Source: JAJYUU01 sp963822955
Lineage (GTDB): Bacteria > Actinomycetota > Actinomycetes > Streptosporangiales > Streptosporangiaceae
Assembly (NCBI GenBank): GCA_963822955.1
Contig: CAWGJS010000001.1
Coordinates: 1,240,001 to 1,304,000, forward strand
DNA: 64,000 bases
Direction of reading: 5' to 3'
Shown here piece by piece: positions 51,515-60,386 of the stretch. The notes below the pieces were generated by a model. It was not told where the DNA came from, searched no databases, and was given only the letters and a program-made list of their open reading frames with translations. Position 1 is the first letter of the stretch; each line of letters begins with the position of its first letter. Made by a program: the position numbers and the translations under genes.

Positions 51515-52301
51515 ATGTTCACATCATTGGCCGGCAGATCGGTCCTGGTAACCGGCGGTACGAGGGGAATCGGCAAGGGCATCGCGGCAGCATTCGCGGC
51601 CGAAGGAGCCAGCGTGGCGATCGCCGGGCGAGACCGCGCGGTCGGCGAGCAGGCGGCGGACCAGATCGGAGCCGCCGCTGCAGACGCCGGCGGGAAAGTG
51701 ACATTCGTTCCTGGCGACGTCACCGATCCCGCCAGCTGCGCCGAGATCGTCGCTGCCGCGATCGAGCTGGGCGGCGGCCTGGACGTCCTGTGCTGCAACG
51801 CGGGAATCTTCCCGTCGGCGTCGCTGCGCGAGATGACCCCGGACCAGCTTGAGGAAGTGCTCGCCGTCAACCTCAAGGGCACCATCTTCGCTGTCCAGGC
51901 CGCGCTCCCGGCGCTGGAGGAGTCTGGCCATGGCCGCGTCATCGTCACGTCCTCGATTACTGGCCCGATCACCGGCTTCGCTGGCTGGTCGCACTACGGC
52001 GCCAGCAAGGCAGGCCAGCTCGGGTTCATCCGCTCAGCAGCGCTCGAGCTGGCCAGGGGCCGCATCACCGTCAACGCGATCATGCCGGGCAATATCATCA
52101 CCGAGGGCCTGGCGGACCTCGGCCCGGAATACCTGCGCACTATGGAGGCATCGATCCCGCTCGGCCTGGCTTGGCAGCAGTGAGGACATCGGCAATGCTG
52201 CCGTCTTCCTGGCTAGCGACAAGGCCAGCTACATCACCGGCCAGACTCTCGTGATCGATGGCGGCCAGACGGTCCCGGAGTCACTGGAGGCCATGGGGTG
52301 A
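51515..52301 (+). CDS. SDR family oxidoreductase of the BMC locus, frameshifted
   Basis: Start ATG 51515 with GGGAGGAAG. Motifs: VTGGTRGIGKGIAAA, LCCNAGIFPSAS, TSSITGP (Ser), YGASKAGQL (Tyr/Lys), NAIMPGNIITEG. The frame then breaks near 52166 (ggcctggcttgg; one extra base) and stops at 52183. The continuation in the next frame reads GSSEDIGNAAVFLASDKASY and GQTLVIDGGQTV, the proper SDR end. Removing one T would give IPLGRLGSSEDIG, the family consensus. Related to the amino-alcohol dehydrogenase (SDR) of mycobacterial RMM; may also recycle NADH. Confidence 0.78.
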
Positions 52302-53131
52302 CGCAGCTTCAGGCTTTGCATGGCGAGCCGTTGCTGGCCAGCCTGGGCGCCGTTCAGCAACCGGACCCGGTGCCCGACCGGGGCCTTGTCGAGGAAGCTC
52401 GCCGCCGCCTGCTCGACCTGATCTCGGCAGGCACGCTGCGGCCAGGCGACCGGCTGGGCACGGAGCGCGAGCTCGCGACGCAGCTGGCGGTCAGCCGTTC
52501 TACGCTGCGCCAGGTCCTCGCCCTGCTAGCGCAGAGCGGTATCGTCCGGCGGGTACCAGGCCGGTCCGGTGGCACGTTCGTTGCGCATGCCAAGGTCGAC
52601 CGGGACCTGTCGGTCATCGTGGGCCTCCCGGAATACCTGCGGCGCCAGGGATTCCGGGCTGGTACGCAAGTTCTGTCCGCCACCATGGCAAGCGCCGACG
52701 AGACAACCGGGACAAGCCTCGCGATCCCGGCCGGGAGCCTCGTCATTGACATCGTCCGGATCAGGCTCGCGGACGGGACACCACTGTCACTGGAACGAGC
52801 GCGGTTCCCGGCTGACATCTTTCCTGGCCTGCTCGAGCTGCCTCTCGGCGGCTCCATCTACGACCTACTCGAGCAGCACTACGAGATCCGGCCGGTCGAG
52901 GTCGTAGAGCACCTCGAAGTCGCAGAAGCAGCAGCCGACGAGGCCGCGCTGCTGGAGATCGCTGTCGGCGCGCCGCTGCTGGCGATCACGCGCATCTCAT
53001 CGTCAGCCGCTGGGCGTCCGTTCGAGTATTCCTACGACCTGTTCAGGTCGGACCGGACGTGCGTCACTTTCCGCACCAAGGCACAGCGCGCCGAAATCGT
53101 CAGGCGGGAAAGCGCAACTGAGGATCCCTGA
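52298..53131 (+). CDS. GntR/HutC-type regulator with UTRA domain
   Basis: 277 residues. Winged HTH (about 25-95): LISAGTLRPGDRLGTERELA and VSRSTLRQVLALLAQSGIVR. The UTRA ligand domain (about 115-265) includes SLVIDIVRIRLADGTPLSLE and YDLLEQHYEIRPVEV. Lies between the kinase/SDR genes and the dehydratase genes in the same direction, overlapping the SDR end, so it is probably autoregulatory for the BMC operon. Confidence 0.85.
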   Translation: MTQLQALHGEPLLASLGAVQQPDPVPDRGLVEEARRRLLDLISAGTLRPGDRLGTERELATQLAVSRSTLRQVLALLAQSGIVRRVPGRSGGTFVAHAKVDRDLSVIVGLPEYLRRQGFRAGTQVLSATMASADETTGTSLAIPAGSLVIDIVRIRLADGTPLSLERARFPADIFPGLLELPLGGSIYDLLEQHYEIRPVEVVEHLEVAEAAADEAALLEIAVGAPLLAITRISSSAAGRPFEYSYDLFRSDRTCVTFRTKAQRAEIVRRESATEDP

Positions 53132-53191
53132 CCCCGCAGACCGCGGACGAGTCGGCCGACATTGGATGGCAGTGGCTCCCTGGAGGAACCG

Positions 53192-55466
53192 ATGGCAAGC
53201 GAGCTAGCCGACGGCAGCACGGACAGCGAACGGCCGGTGGGCCGGGTCAGGTTCATGGACGCCCAGCGAGTGAACCTGGACGGTTTCGCACGGGAAGACC
53301 CCAGGCTCGGGCTTGTGGCGCTGCACTCCCCCGACGATCCGGAGCCCGGAATCGTGATCTCGGCCGGCCGGGTGGTCGAGCTGGACGGCGTGCCGGAAGC
53401 CAGCTTCGACGCGATCGACGCCTACATCGCCCGGCACGGCCTTGACCTGCAGGTCAGCAGCGAGGCGATGGGGCTGTCCGATGTAGAGTTCGCGCGCCGC
53501 CTGGTCAGCCCGGATGTGCCGCGGGCCGAGATCGTAAGGCTGTCGGCGGGCGCGACCCCCGCCAAGCTCGCCCGGGTGCTCGCCCTGCTCCGCCCCGCCG
53601 AGCTCATCCAGGCGATGACCAAGATGCGCGCCAGGCGCACGCCGAGCAACCAGGCGCACGTCACTAACAGGCTGGACGACCCGCTGCTGCTCGCAGCGGA
53701 CTGCGCCACCGCGGCGGCGTTCGGCTTCAGGGAGATCGAGACTACGGTGCCGGTGCTCGCCGATGCGCCGAGCAACGCGGTCGCTTGCCTGATCGGAGCG
53801 GCGGCCGGGGCACAGGGCGTGCTCATGCAGTGCTCGGTGGAGGAGGCACTCGAGCTCGAGCTGGGCATGCGGGGCCTGACGTCCTATGCCGAGACCGTTT
53901 CCCTCTACGGCACCGAGCAAGTGTTCGTGGACGGCGACGACACTCCCTGGTCGAAGGCGTTCCTGACGTCGGCGTACGCCTCCCGCGGGATGAAGATGCG
54001 AGTCTCGTCCGGCGCCGGGGCCGAGGTGCTCATGGCAGGCGCCGAAGGCCGGTCCATGCTCTACCTTGAGGCACGCTGCGTCGCGATCGCCCGGGCGATC
54101 GGCGCCCAGGGAGTCCAGAACGGAGGCATCGACGGAGCGAGCGTCGCCGCATCGGTGCCACGCGGGCTACGTGAGCTCATGGCCGAGAACCTCATGGTCA
54201 TGATGCGCAACCTGGAGTCCTGCTCCGGCAACGACGCGCTCATGAGCGAGTCGGACATGCGCCGCACCTCCAGGACGCTGCCGATCGTGCTGGCCGGATC
54301 GGACTTCATGTTCAGCGGCTTCGGCAGCATCCAGCGTTACGACAACATGTTCGGCCCGAGTAACTTCAACGCCGAGGACATCGACGATTTCCTGGCCATG
54401 CAGCGGGACTGGGGAATCGACGGCGGGCTGCGGACCGTGTCCGCCGGGCAGATCAGGGCCCTGCGCACGAACGCCGCCGAGGCATGCCGCGCGGTCTACC
54501 GTCACCTCGGTCTCGCCGACTTCACCGATGATCACCTCTGGCGAGCCGTGGACGCGGCCGGGCTCCAAGGACCTGGGCGAAACCGACACGCTCGCAGTCG
54601 TCAGCGCTGCGCATGCGATCCGCGAAGGCGGCCTGACCGTCATCGACGTGGTCGCCGCCCTGGACGACAACGGCTACGAGGCCGAGGCGGAGCGGATCAT
54701 GGAGATGACCCGGACCCGGCTCGCCGGAGATTACCTGCAGACCTCCGCCATCTTCGACGAGGAGCTCCGCGTCCTTTCCCTGATCACCGACCCCAATGAC
54801 TACGCCTGCCCGGGCACGGGGTACGAGCCCTCGCCGCAGCGGCTGCGCGAGATCGACGCGATCCGCCAGGAGCGCGGAGTCGAGGACCTGCGGGCAGAGC
54901 AGGCTCGATTCGCCACGCCGCATCTGGCGGCAGTAGGACCCGCCGGACCGGGCCACGATCCGCGCGACGTGGTGATCGGCCTATCGCCCGCGGTCGGACG
55001 TGACGTGTGGCGCTGCCTGTCCGGCATGACGGTGACCGACGCGCTGACCGAACTGCTCGCCGGGCTGGAGGAAGAAGGGTGCGTCGGCAGGCTGGTCCGC
55101 TTCAACGACACCGTCGACCTCGGCCGCATCGGGCTTGCCGGAGCCAGGCTGGCTGGATCAGGCATCGGAATCGGGCTGCAGGGCAAAGGGACCGCGCTGA
55201 TCCACCGGCGCGACCTTGACCCGCTAGCCAACCTGGAGCTCTACTCGGTCGCCCCAACTGTCACCCGCGAGTTGTACCGCCTGCTCGGCGCCAATGCCGC
55301 GCGCCATGCAAGGGGCGACACGCCTGACCCTGCTCGCAACCCCTACAGCGACGAGGCCATCGAGGCCAGATACCACACGAAGGTGATCGCCTTGATGGCA
55401 CTGGAGCGTGCCTGGGTCAAGGACGGGGCGGCGCCAGAGGAACTGTCACAGGAGGGACTGCGATGA
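53192..55466 (+). CDS. B12-dependent diol/glycerol dehydratase, fused large + medium subunits, frameshifted
   Basis: ATG 53192 after GGAGGAAC. The large subunit (to about residue 555) has TSYAETVSLYGTEQVFVDGD, GAGAEVLMAGAEGRSMLYLE, QNGGIDGASVAASVPRGLRE, LESCSGNDALMSESDMR and GSDFMFSGFGSIQRYDNMFG. At 54558-54562 (ccggg) one extra G breaks the frame; the next frame goes on at once with GSKDLGETDTLAVVSAAHAI and GDYLQTSAIFDEELRVL. Without a stop or new start it passes into a medium (PduD-like) subunit: DVVIGLSPAVGRDVWRCLSG, GAGLAGSGIGIGLQGKGTA-type core. Deleting one G yields DAAGSKDL and a chain of about 757 residues. Converts 1,2-diols or glycerol to aldehydes using adenosylcobalamin. Confidence 0.85.
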
Positions 55467-55834
55467 CAGCCGATCCGACGGTGCGAGCGCTCTCCGGGCG
55501 GGATGTCGGCGAGCTCACGCTGGAAGCCGTCCGCCGCGGCGAGCTAAGCCTCCCGGACCTCCGCATCCACCCCGAGACGCTGGAGCACCAGGCCGCGGTG
55601 GCGGAGGCACACGCCAATCCGCAGCTGGCGGAGAACCTGCGCCGTGCCGCCGAGCTGACCCGCCTCCCCGACGACGAAGTCCTGGCGATCTACAGCGCGC
55701 TCCGGCCTGGTCGTTCCACGCCGCAGCGGCTGGCCGAGCTTGCCGCGGGGCTTGCCGAGCGGGGGCTGCCGCGCTGCGCCGCGCTGCTCACCGAGGCGGC
55801 GGAGGTTTACGCCCGCCGCGGTCTGTGCGCATGA
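55463..55834 (+). CDS. diol dehydratase small subunit (PduE-like)
   Basis: 123 residues; ATG overlaps the preceding stop. Matches PduE/DhaE: LSGRDVGELTLEAVRRGEL, DLRIHPETLEHQA, PQLAENLRRAAELTRLPDDE and ALRPGRSTPQRLAELAAGL. No N-terminal extension of the type that targets PduE into shells. Confidence 0.92.
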   Translation: MTADPTVRALSGRDVGELTLEAVRRGELSLPDLRIHPETLEHQAAVAEAHANPQLAENLRRAAELTRLPDDEVLAIYSALRPGRSTPQRLAELAAGLAERGLPRCAALLTEAAEVYARRGLCA

Positions 55835-55846
55835 CAGGCTGAGGCA

Positions 55847-57553
55847 ATGCCCGCGCACGGCAGACCGGTCATCGCCGGCGTGGATGTCGGCAACGCCACG
55901 ACCGAGATCGCCGTGCTGGCCGGGAACGAGATCCTCGGCGTGGACCGGCTGCCGACCAGAGGCGGCAAAGGCTCAGCAGAATCGCTTCGCGGTGCCGCCG
56001 CGCTTGTCCGCCGGATCGAGCGCCGCTATGGCTGGCGGGTGGACGAGGCAAGGATCGCGCCATTGCGGCCGGTGGAGACCACCACCGTTGCTGCCGCACC
56101 GAGACCGCCGACAACCGGTCGGCTGCGCCTGCTCGCCGCAGGAGTGGCAACCCCTGGAGGCGCCGGCTCCTGCGTGGGAGTCCCGTTGTGGCTTGACCGC
56201 CCGCTGCCAGCGGAACCAGCAGCCGGCCAGGTCATCGCGGTGATCCCGGCCGGGCTCGGCTATGCCCGGGCTGCGGAACGGCTGCATGACCTCGCGCAGG
56301 CTGGGGTACCCGTCGCAGCGGTGCTGGTGCCAGCGGATGAGGGCGTGCTTGTGGCCAACCGCATCGATGGTCGGATACCGGTCGTCGATCAGGTGGATCT
56401 AACCGCGCTCGCGTCGTGCTCGCTCGTCGCGGTCGAAGTCCGGGCACCCGGCCAGCAGCTGACGCTGCTGACTGACCCTGTGGCGCTGGGGGCAGCCTTC
56501 GGGCTTGGCGACGGAGAGGCAGGCGAGGCGGTCACGCTGTGCCAATCGCTGGTTGACTACTCCAACGCCGTCATCGGGTGCGCTGACACCGCAACTGTTT
56601 CTGCGCCGATGCAGCAGGTTCCCGGCTGCCTGCCCGAACCATGGGTGCTGGCCGAAGGCGGACGGGTCACACTGCGGCAAGCGTGCGCCCTCATGGCGGA
56701 CTGGCCGGTCGGCGCTGTCCGGGCCGTCAGCACGAGCTCGGTTCCGGTCGAGGTTGATGACCTGTTCGCCGTGGACCTCGCCGCCGTAGCGGACGCCGCT
56801 ACCGCCCGGCGCGGCCGCCTCGGCCAGGCGATAGTGGCCGCATCCCTGCGTCGCCTCGCGGCTGACACCAACCATGCTGGCCAGCTCTCCGACCTCATCG
56901 GCCGCCCAGTCCGCTGCGCGGCGAGCGAACCCGCCGCCGCGCGCCTCGGGGCGCTCACCACTCCCGGCGCCTGGCCGGACGCCGTCGTTGTGGATGTGGG
57001 CGCGGGAACCATCGACGTCATCGCCGCGGATGCCGAGGTGGTAGCTGCCGGGGCCGGCGACCTTCTCACCGCCGCGATCGCGCAGATAGTAGGCGTCCCC
57101 AATGCCGCGGCGGAATGGGTCAAGCGCGGTCCGTGCCTGCGGGTTGAAGGTGCCCAGCGGTTCGAGGCCGAGGACGGCAGCCACGGTTTCCTGGACCGGC
57201 CCGCCCGCGCCTCAGCAGCCGGGATGCTCGCGATAATAGGGCCGGCCGGGCCGCTGACTTTCGACCGCGGCCGTACTCCCGCGGAATGGCGGGCCATCCG
57301 GCTGCGGCTGAAACAGGCGATCTTCGCCGTTAACCTCCGGCGCGCCCTGGCCGACCAGTGGAGCAGGCCGGGCCAGGTCCTCATCGTGGGCGGCCCGGCC
57401 GCGGACGAGGAACTGCTCGGGGTGCTGCTGCGTTCCCTTCCCCCCGGCGTAGCGGTCGGGAGGGGCAATGTCGGCGGCACCCTCTCCGGCCCGCCAGCCG
57501 GACATCGCTATGCCGCGGCGCTCGGCCTCGCTCTGGCGCCGGAACCTCCCTGA
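55847..57553 (+). CDS. diol dehydratase reactivase large subunit (DdrA/PduG-like)
   Basis: 568 residues, slightly shorter than the usual 605-610. Actin-type ATPase elements: VIAGVDVGNATTEIAVLAGN, ETTTVAAAPRPP, GVPVAAVLVPADEGVLVANR, VDYSNAVIGCADTATVSAPM and VVVDVGAGTIDVIAADAEVV. It releases inactivated cobalamin from the dehydratase. A gene for the small partner (DdrB/PduH) is not seen in the window. Last gene of the rightward BMC run. Confidence 0.9.
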   Translation: MPAHGRPVIAGVDVGNATTEIAVLAGNEILGVDRLPTRGGKGSAESLRGAAALVRRIERRYGWRVDEARIAPLRPVETTTVAAAPRPPTTGRLRLLAAGVATPGGAGSCVGVPLWLDRPLPAEPAAGQVIAVIPAGLGYARAAERLHDLAQAGVPVAAVLVPADEGVLVANRIDGRIPVVDQVDLTALASCSLVAVEVRAPGQQLTLLTDPVALGAAFGLGDGEAGEAVTLCQSLVDYSNAVIGCADTATVSAPMQQVPGCLPEPWVLAEGGRVTLRQACALMADWPVGAVRAVSTSSVPVEVDDLFAVDLAAVADAATARRGRLGQAIVAASLRRLAADTNHAGQLSDLIGRPVRCAASEPAAARLGALTTPGAWPDAVVVDVGAGTIDVIAADAEVVAAGAGDLLTAAIAQIVGVPNAAAEWVKRGPCLRVEGAQRFEAEDGSHGFLDRPARASAAGMLAIIGPAGPLTFDRGRTPAEWRAIRLRLKQAIFAVNLRRALADQWSRPGQVLIVGGPAADEELLGVLLRSLPPGVAVGRGNVGGTLSGPPAGHRYAAALGLALAPEPP

Positions 57554-57572
57554 TCCGTCTCCTGATTACACG

Positions 57573-57597
57573 CCTGCCGTTTCCGAGCCTAGGCAGG
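57573..57597 (+). terminator. weak hairpin after the BMC operon
   Basis: cctgcc (57573-57578) and ggcagg (57592-57597) pair over a 13-base loop, 20 bp after the reactivase stop. There is no T-run, so termination is only suggested by position. Confidence 0.25.
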
Positions 57598-57752
57598 GAT
57601 TGGGGTTGCTCAGCCTTACGCGCGGTTCCTCGCTCATGCCGAGATGAGCGCGCACCCTAGCGCGCGGCGCGCAGCGACGTCTCGTCGGCAGGTCATGCGA
57701 GACCGCTCAGCACGGCGTCATGCAGACCAAGAAGCACGGCTCCCCTAGTGCC

Positions 57753-57802
57753 TTGACATGCGGGCCCGGTTGTAGTTATCTCTATTTAGATAGCTCTAGA
57801 TA
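57753..57802 (+). promoter_or_regulatory. promoter with TAGATA repeats
   Basis: -35 TTGACA (57753-57758), 17-bp spacer, -10 TTATCT (57776-57781). Overlapping or just downstream are TATCT (57777-57781) inverted against AGATA (57788-57792), and two direct TAGATA copies (57787-57792 and 57797-57802) 10 bp apart, one helical turn. The small gene starts at 57824. The arrangement suggests a repressor site. Confidence 0.55.
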
Positions 57803-57823
57803 CCTAACAGAAGAGGTATTCGG

Positions 57824-57985
57824 ATGGTTAAGATAACCGTGGAGGTACCTGCGGAGCTGGTCGGCGACATCTACCTGGCAGTTGGCAGGGCGCTCCAGCT
57901 CGGCCAAGACGAGCTGGATGAAGCCACCGAGCAGGCGGCTCAGAGCCAGCGGGACGATGACGATGAGCCCGCAGGCCAGGCCTGA
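57824..57985 (+). CDS. small protein (53 aa), partner of the next gene
   Basis: ATG with AGAGG upstream; 53 residues: starts VKITVEVPAELVGDIYLAVG and ends in an acidic tail (DDDDEPAGQA). The first 28 residues are homologous to the start of the next gene (AELSFEVPDRLVGNVYIAIG). One base separates its stop from the next ATG. A small regulator or antidote-type partner is possible; not recognised otherwise. Confidence 0.65.
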   Translation: MVKITVEVPAELVGDIYLAVGRALQLGQDELDEATEQAAQSQRDDDDEPAGQA

Positions 57986-57986
57986 C

Positions 57987-58469
57987 ATGGCCGAGCTGAG
58001 TTTCGAGGTGCCTGACCGGCTGGTCGGGAACGTTTACATCGCGATCGGCGCGGTCCTGAAGCGAGAGCAGAGCACGACAGCGGAGGAAGAGCCGAAGCTG
58101 CACGACTGGGGGGAAACCGAGGCCTTCGCGGATGAGGCCGAGCTAGCCGACATGGCGTGGCGCAAATTCAGTCCCAGGGCGCAGGCAGTCTTCGCTCTGC
58201 TGATGGAAAGTCCCGGCGTGGCGATGCAGGCGGACGAGATTGCCGTCAAGATCGGCCTAGCCAACGGCAGACACGGCCTCGCCGGAGTGGTCGCCTGGCC
58301 GAGCCGGCAGTGCGCTGAGATGGGCCGGACCCCGCCATTCCGGTACGAAAGCCCGCCAGCACCGGGCGAGACGGGCAGCTACTGGATGGATCCAGAGACC
58401 GCGCAGCTGTTCATCGCGGCGCGAGAAAGGTCACTGGCCATGCAGACCGACCTCCATCCGCAGAGCTGA
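57987..58469 (+). CDS. DUF6416-like protein
   Basis: 160 residues from ATG 57987. The N-terminal 28 residues repeat the small upstream protein. The middle FSPRAQAVFALLMESPGVAM and EIAVKIGLANGRHGLAGVVA resemble a winged-helix unit, then RTPPFRYESP, GSYWMDPETAQLF. This pattern fits actinobacterial DUF6416 proteins, from memory and not checked. DNA binding is an inference. Next to an IS110 element. Confidence 0.65.
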   Translation: MAELSFEVPDRLVGNVYIAIGAVLKREQSTTAEEEPKLHDWGETEAFADEAELADMAWRKFSPRAQAVFALLMESPGVAMQADEIAVKIGLANGRHGLAGVVAWPSRQCAEMGRTPPFRYESPPAPGETGSYWMDPETAQLFIAARERSLAMQTDLHPQS

Positions 58470-58567
58470 ATCTGTTAGCCGTGTGACTCAAAAGGCCGAG
58501 GATTGCGCAATCTATCGGCCCCGACGGCTGACGCTCTCCGAAAATCCGGATCTGGCTCCCCTTTATG

Positions 58568-59731
58568 TCAAGAGGCTGCCCGGATTGGTGTTCTAGGCTG
58601 GGATGCAGCGGGTCCGGGAAGTGGCTTGTCCGAAGAGCCGATGTCCGGGGTCAGGTCGGTCACGCTGGATTTTAGTGTCGTCCCCGAGTGCCCTCCCGGG
58701 CCCGTCACCAGCGCGTTGTCCTGGTCGTAAAGCATCTGCCGGTAGACCACGTTGGACAGGCGTCGTTTGAGGCACCGCATGGCTTCCATCGAGGTCTTCC
58801 CGGCGGCCTTGCGGGCGTCGTAGTAGGCGCGTCCTTCGGTCGGGTTGCGCAGCTGGACGACGGCCATGATGTGCAGGGCCCGGTTGATCCGCCGGTTGCC
58901 GGCCCGCGACAGCCGGTGTCGCAGTTGCTGGCCGGAGGAGGCATCCAGCGGCGCGGTGCCGTTCCAGGACGCGAAGTGATCCCGGCTGGCGAACCGGTGG
59001 ATGTTGCCGGCGTCGGCTAGCAGCCGCGCGGCGCTGGAGGGGCCGATGCCGTGCAACTGCAGCAGCGTGGATCCGCGGGCTTCGACGAGCGTGGTGATTT
59101 CTTTCTTGCTGGCCTTGATTTTGCGGTCGATGCCTTCGAGTTCGGTGATCAGCTCGGCGGCGAGCCGGCGCTGGGTCTTGCCGACGATGTCACGCGGCCT
59201 TGTCGTGGCCAGCAGGGCGCGGGCCTGCGCCGGGGACAGGTATTGCTTGGCGCCGCCGGGGATCAGCTCGAGCAGCAGCCGGTGGATCCGGTTGATGGTC
59301 TGGGTCCGGGCCCGGCCAAGCTCGTCGCGCCGGTCGGCCAGCATGCCCAGCACGACCAGGTCCGGGCTGACCTCGACCTGAACCAGCTTCGGGGACCGTA
59401 ATGCGGCCAGCGCGACCGAGTGCGCGTCCACCGGATCGGTCTTGCGGCCGTTGCCGGTGGCAAAGACCCGCACCTGCGCCGACAGCTTGGCGGGCACGTC
59501 CAGCACCGTCTCACCGCTGGCGACAAGCCGGTGCGCGATGTGCCTGCCGACCCCGTTGCACCCCTCGACCGCCCAGACCCGGTCGGCGAACCTCCGGCCC
59601 GCCTTGAGCATCTCCGCATAGCCGGCCTTATCGGTGCCGTACCGGCCCGCAGCCAGGACCTTCGCCCGGTCATCGATCACCTCGATCGTCGCCGACCGCT
59701 TATGCGGGTCCATCCCGATGATCACGCCCAT
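58568..59731 (-). CDS. IS110 family transposase/recombinase
   Basis: 387 residues from ATG 59731 (GGGGAGG upstream). N-terminal RuvC-like DEDD domain: IIGMDPHKRSATIEV, VWAVEGCNGVGR, GNGRKTDPVDAHSVALAAL. C-terminal Transposase_20 domain: LQLHGIGPSSAARLLADAG and the serine region DASSGQQLRHRLSRAGNRRI. The frame is intact and of full length, so the element may be active. Confidence 0.93.
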   Translation of the reverse strand: MGVIIGMDPHKRSATIEVIDDRAKVLAAGRYGTDKAGYAEMLKAGRRFADRVWAVEGCNGVGRHIAHRLVASGETVLDVPAKLSAQVRVFATGNGRKTDPVDAHSVALAALRSPKLVQVEVSPDLVVLGMLADRRDELGRARTQTINRIHRLLLELIPGGAKQYLSPAQARALLATTRPRDIVGKTQRRLAAELITELEGIDRKIKASKKEITTLVEARGSTLLQLHGIGPSSAARLLADAGNIHRFASRDHFASWNGTAPLDASSGQQLRHRLSRAGNRRINRALHIMAVVQLRNPTEGRAYYDARKAAGKTSMEAMRCLKRRLSNVVYRQMLYDQDNALVTGPGGHSGTTLKSSVTDLTPDIGSSDKPLPGPAASQPRTPIRAAS

Positions 59732-59735
59732 CAAG

Positions 59736-59935
59736 TCCTCCCCAGCTGAAATGACTCTGACAGCAAGGAGGGCACCGCTACTTCGAGCTGGGCAAACCCC
59801 TTTTGAGCCTCTCCCCGCACGGTGCCCGGCGAGAACGCAAGCCAGATGAGAGCCACGCCAATAACACCGGCGGGCAGCCGCAGCATGAGAGCGTCTCGCC
59901 GGGCACCTAGACCGAGCCTGGCCCGGCGCCGGTCC
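59736..59935 (-). ncRNA. candidate IS110 bridge RNA region
   Basis: The non-coding segment upstream of the transposase contains ggtgcccggcgaga (59821-59834) and its exact complement (59894-59907) around a 59-base loop. IS110-group elements encode a structured bridge RNA in this position. The boundaries and the target/donor loops cannot be assigned from sequence alone. Confidence 0.4.
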
Positions 59936-60386
59936 TAACACCAAGTCTTAAGTAGCCGCGAGTCGCTCGTCTGATCCGACGACCTGACCGGCTTACCGAG
60001 CGCTGCGCTGACCTTGATCGCTGAGACGAGCTGAGCGCAGTGGCAGGTTAAGTTGTGTAGGCGCGCCACCTGACGCCGTAGACAGTCGATGCCTGCGCGC
60101 CTTGCGATTCCTCCGACCACCTTGGCAAGCGATGCGTCCGGCGGTCGGCCCTAGCTTGTCGAGCAGGCTGCGACTCACTCGCAGCCCATCCCTGATGTGC
60201 CGCAGTCAGCTGTGAGACTGGCGTAGAGGTGGTCGATGACCGCCCGTGTGACGCCGCAGGCAACGCGGTACTCCGCTCGCCGCGTCCGGGGAGCATGAGC
60301 GTGGCCGCGCTGAGCAGCGATCCGGTTCATGCAAAGTGGTCAGCTACGTGCTAGACGCACGCTGCCCGTGCGCTGCGTGCCGGCAG
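59936..60386. other. intergenic region, about 450 bp, no supported gene
   Basis: Several short Arg/Ser-rich frames cross this stretch on the minus strand but none has a family motif or ribosome site. It could include decayed mobile-element sequence beside the IS110. Confidence 0.4.

Larger units (their letters stand above)
58568..59935 (-). mobile_element. IS110-family insertion sequence (ends approximate)
   Basis: Contains one DEDD transposase gene and a non-coding segment upstream of it with a long stem. IS110 elements lack long terminal inverted repeats and make no or few target duplications, so the exact ends cannot be read here. The flanks at 58470-58567 and 59936-60386 carry no supported gene. 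Confidence 0.7.

Noticed and set aside
59945..60300. Minus-strand frames beside the IS110 as a second transposase
   Set aside because: No transposase motif could be matched; sequence looks degenerate.
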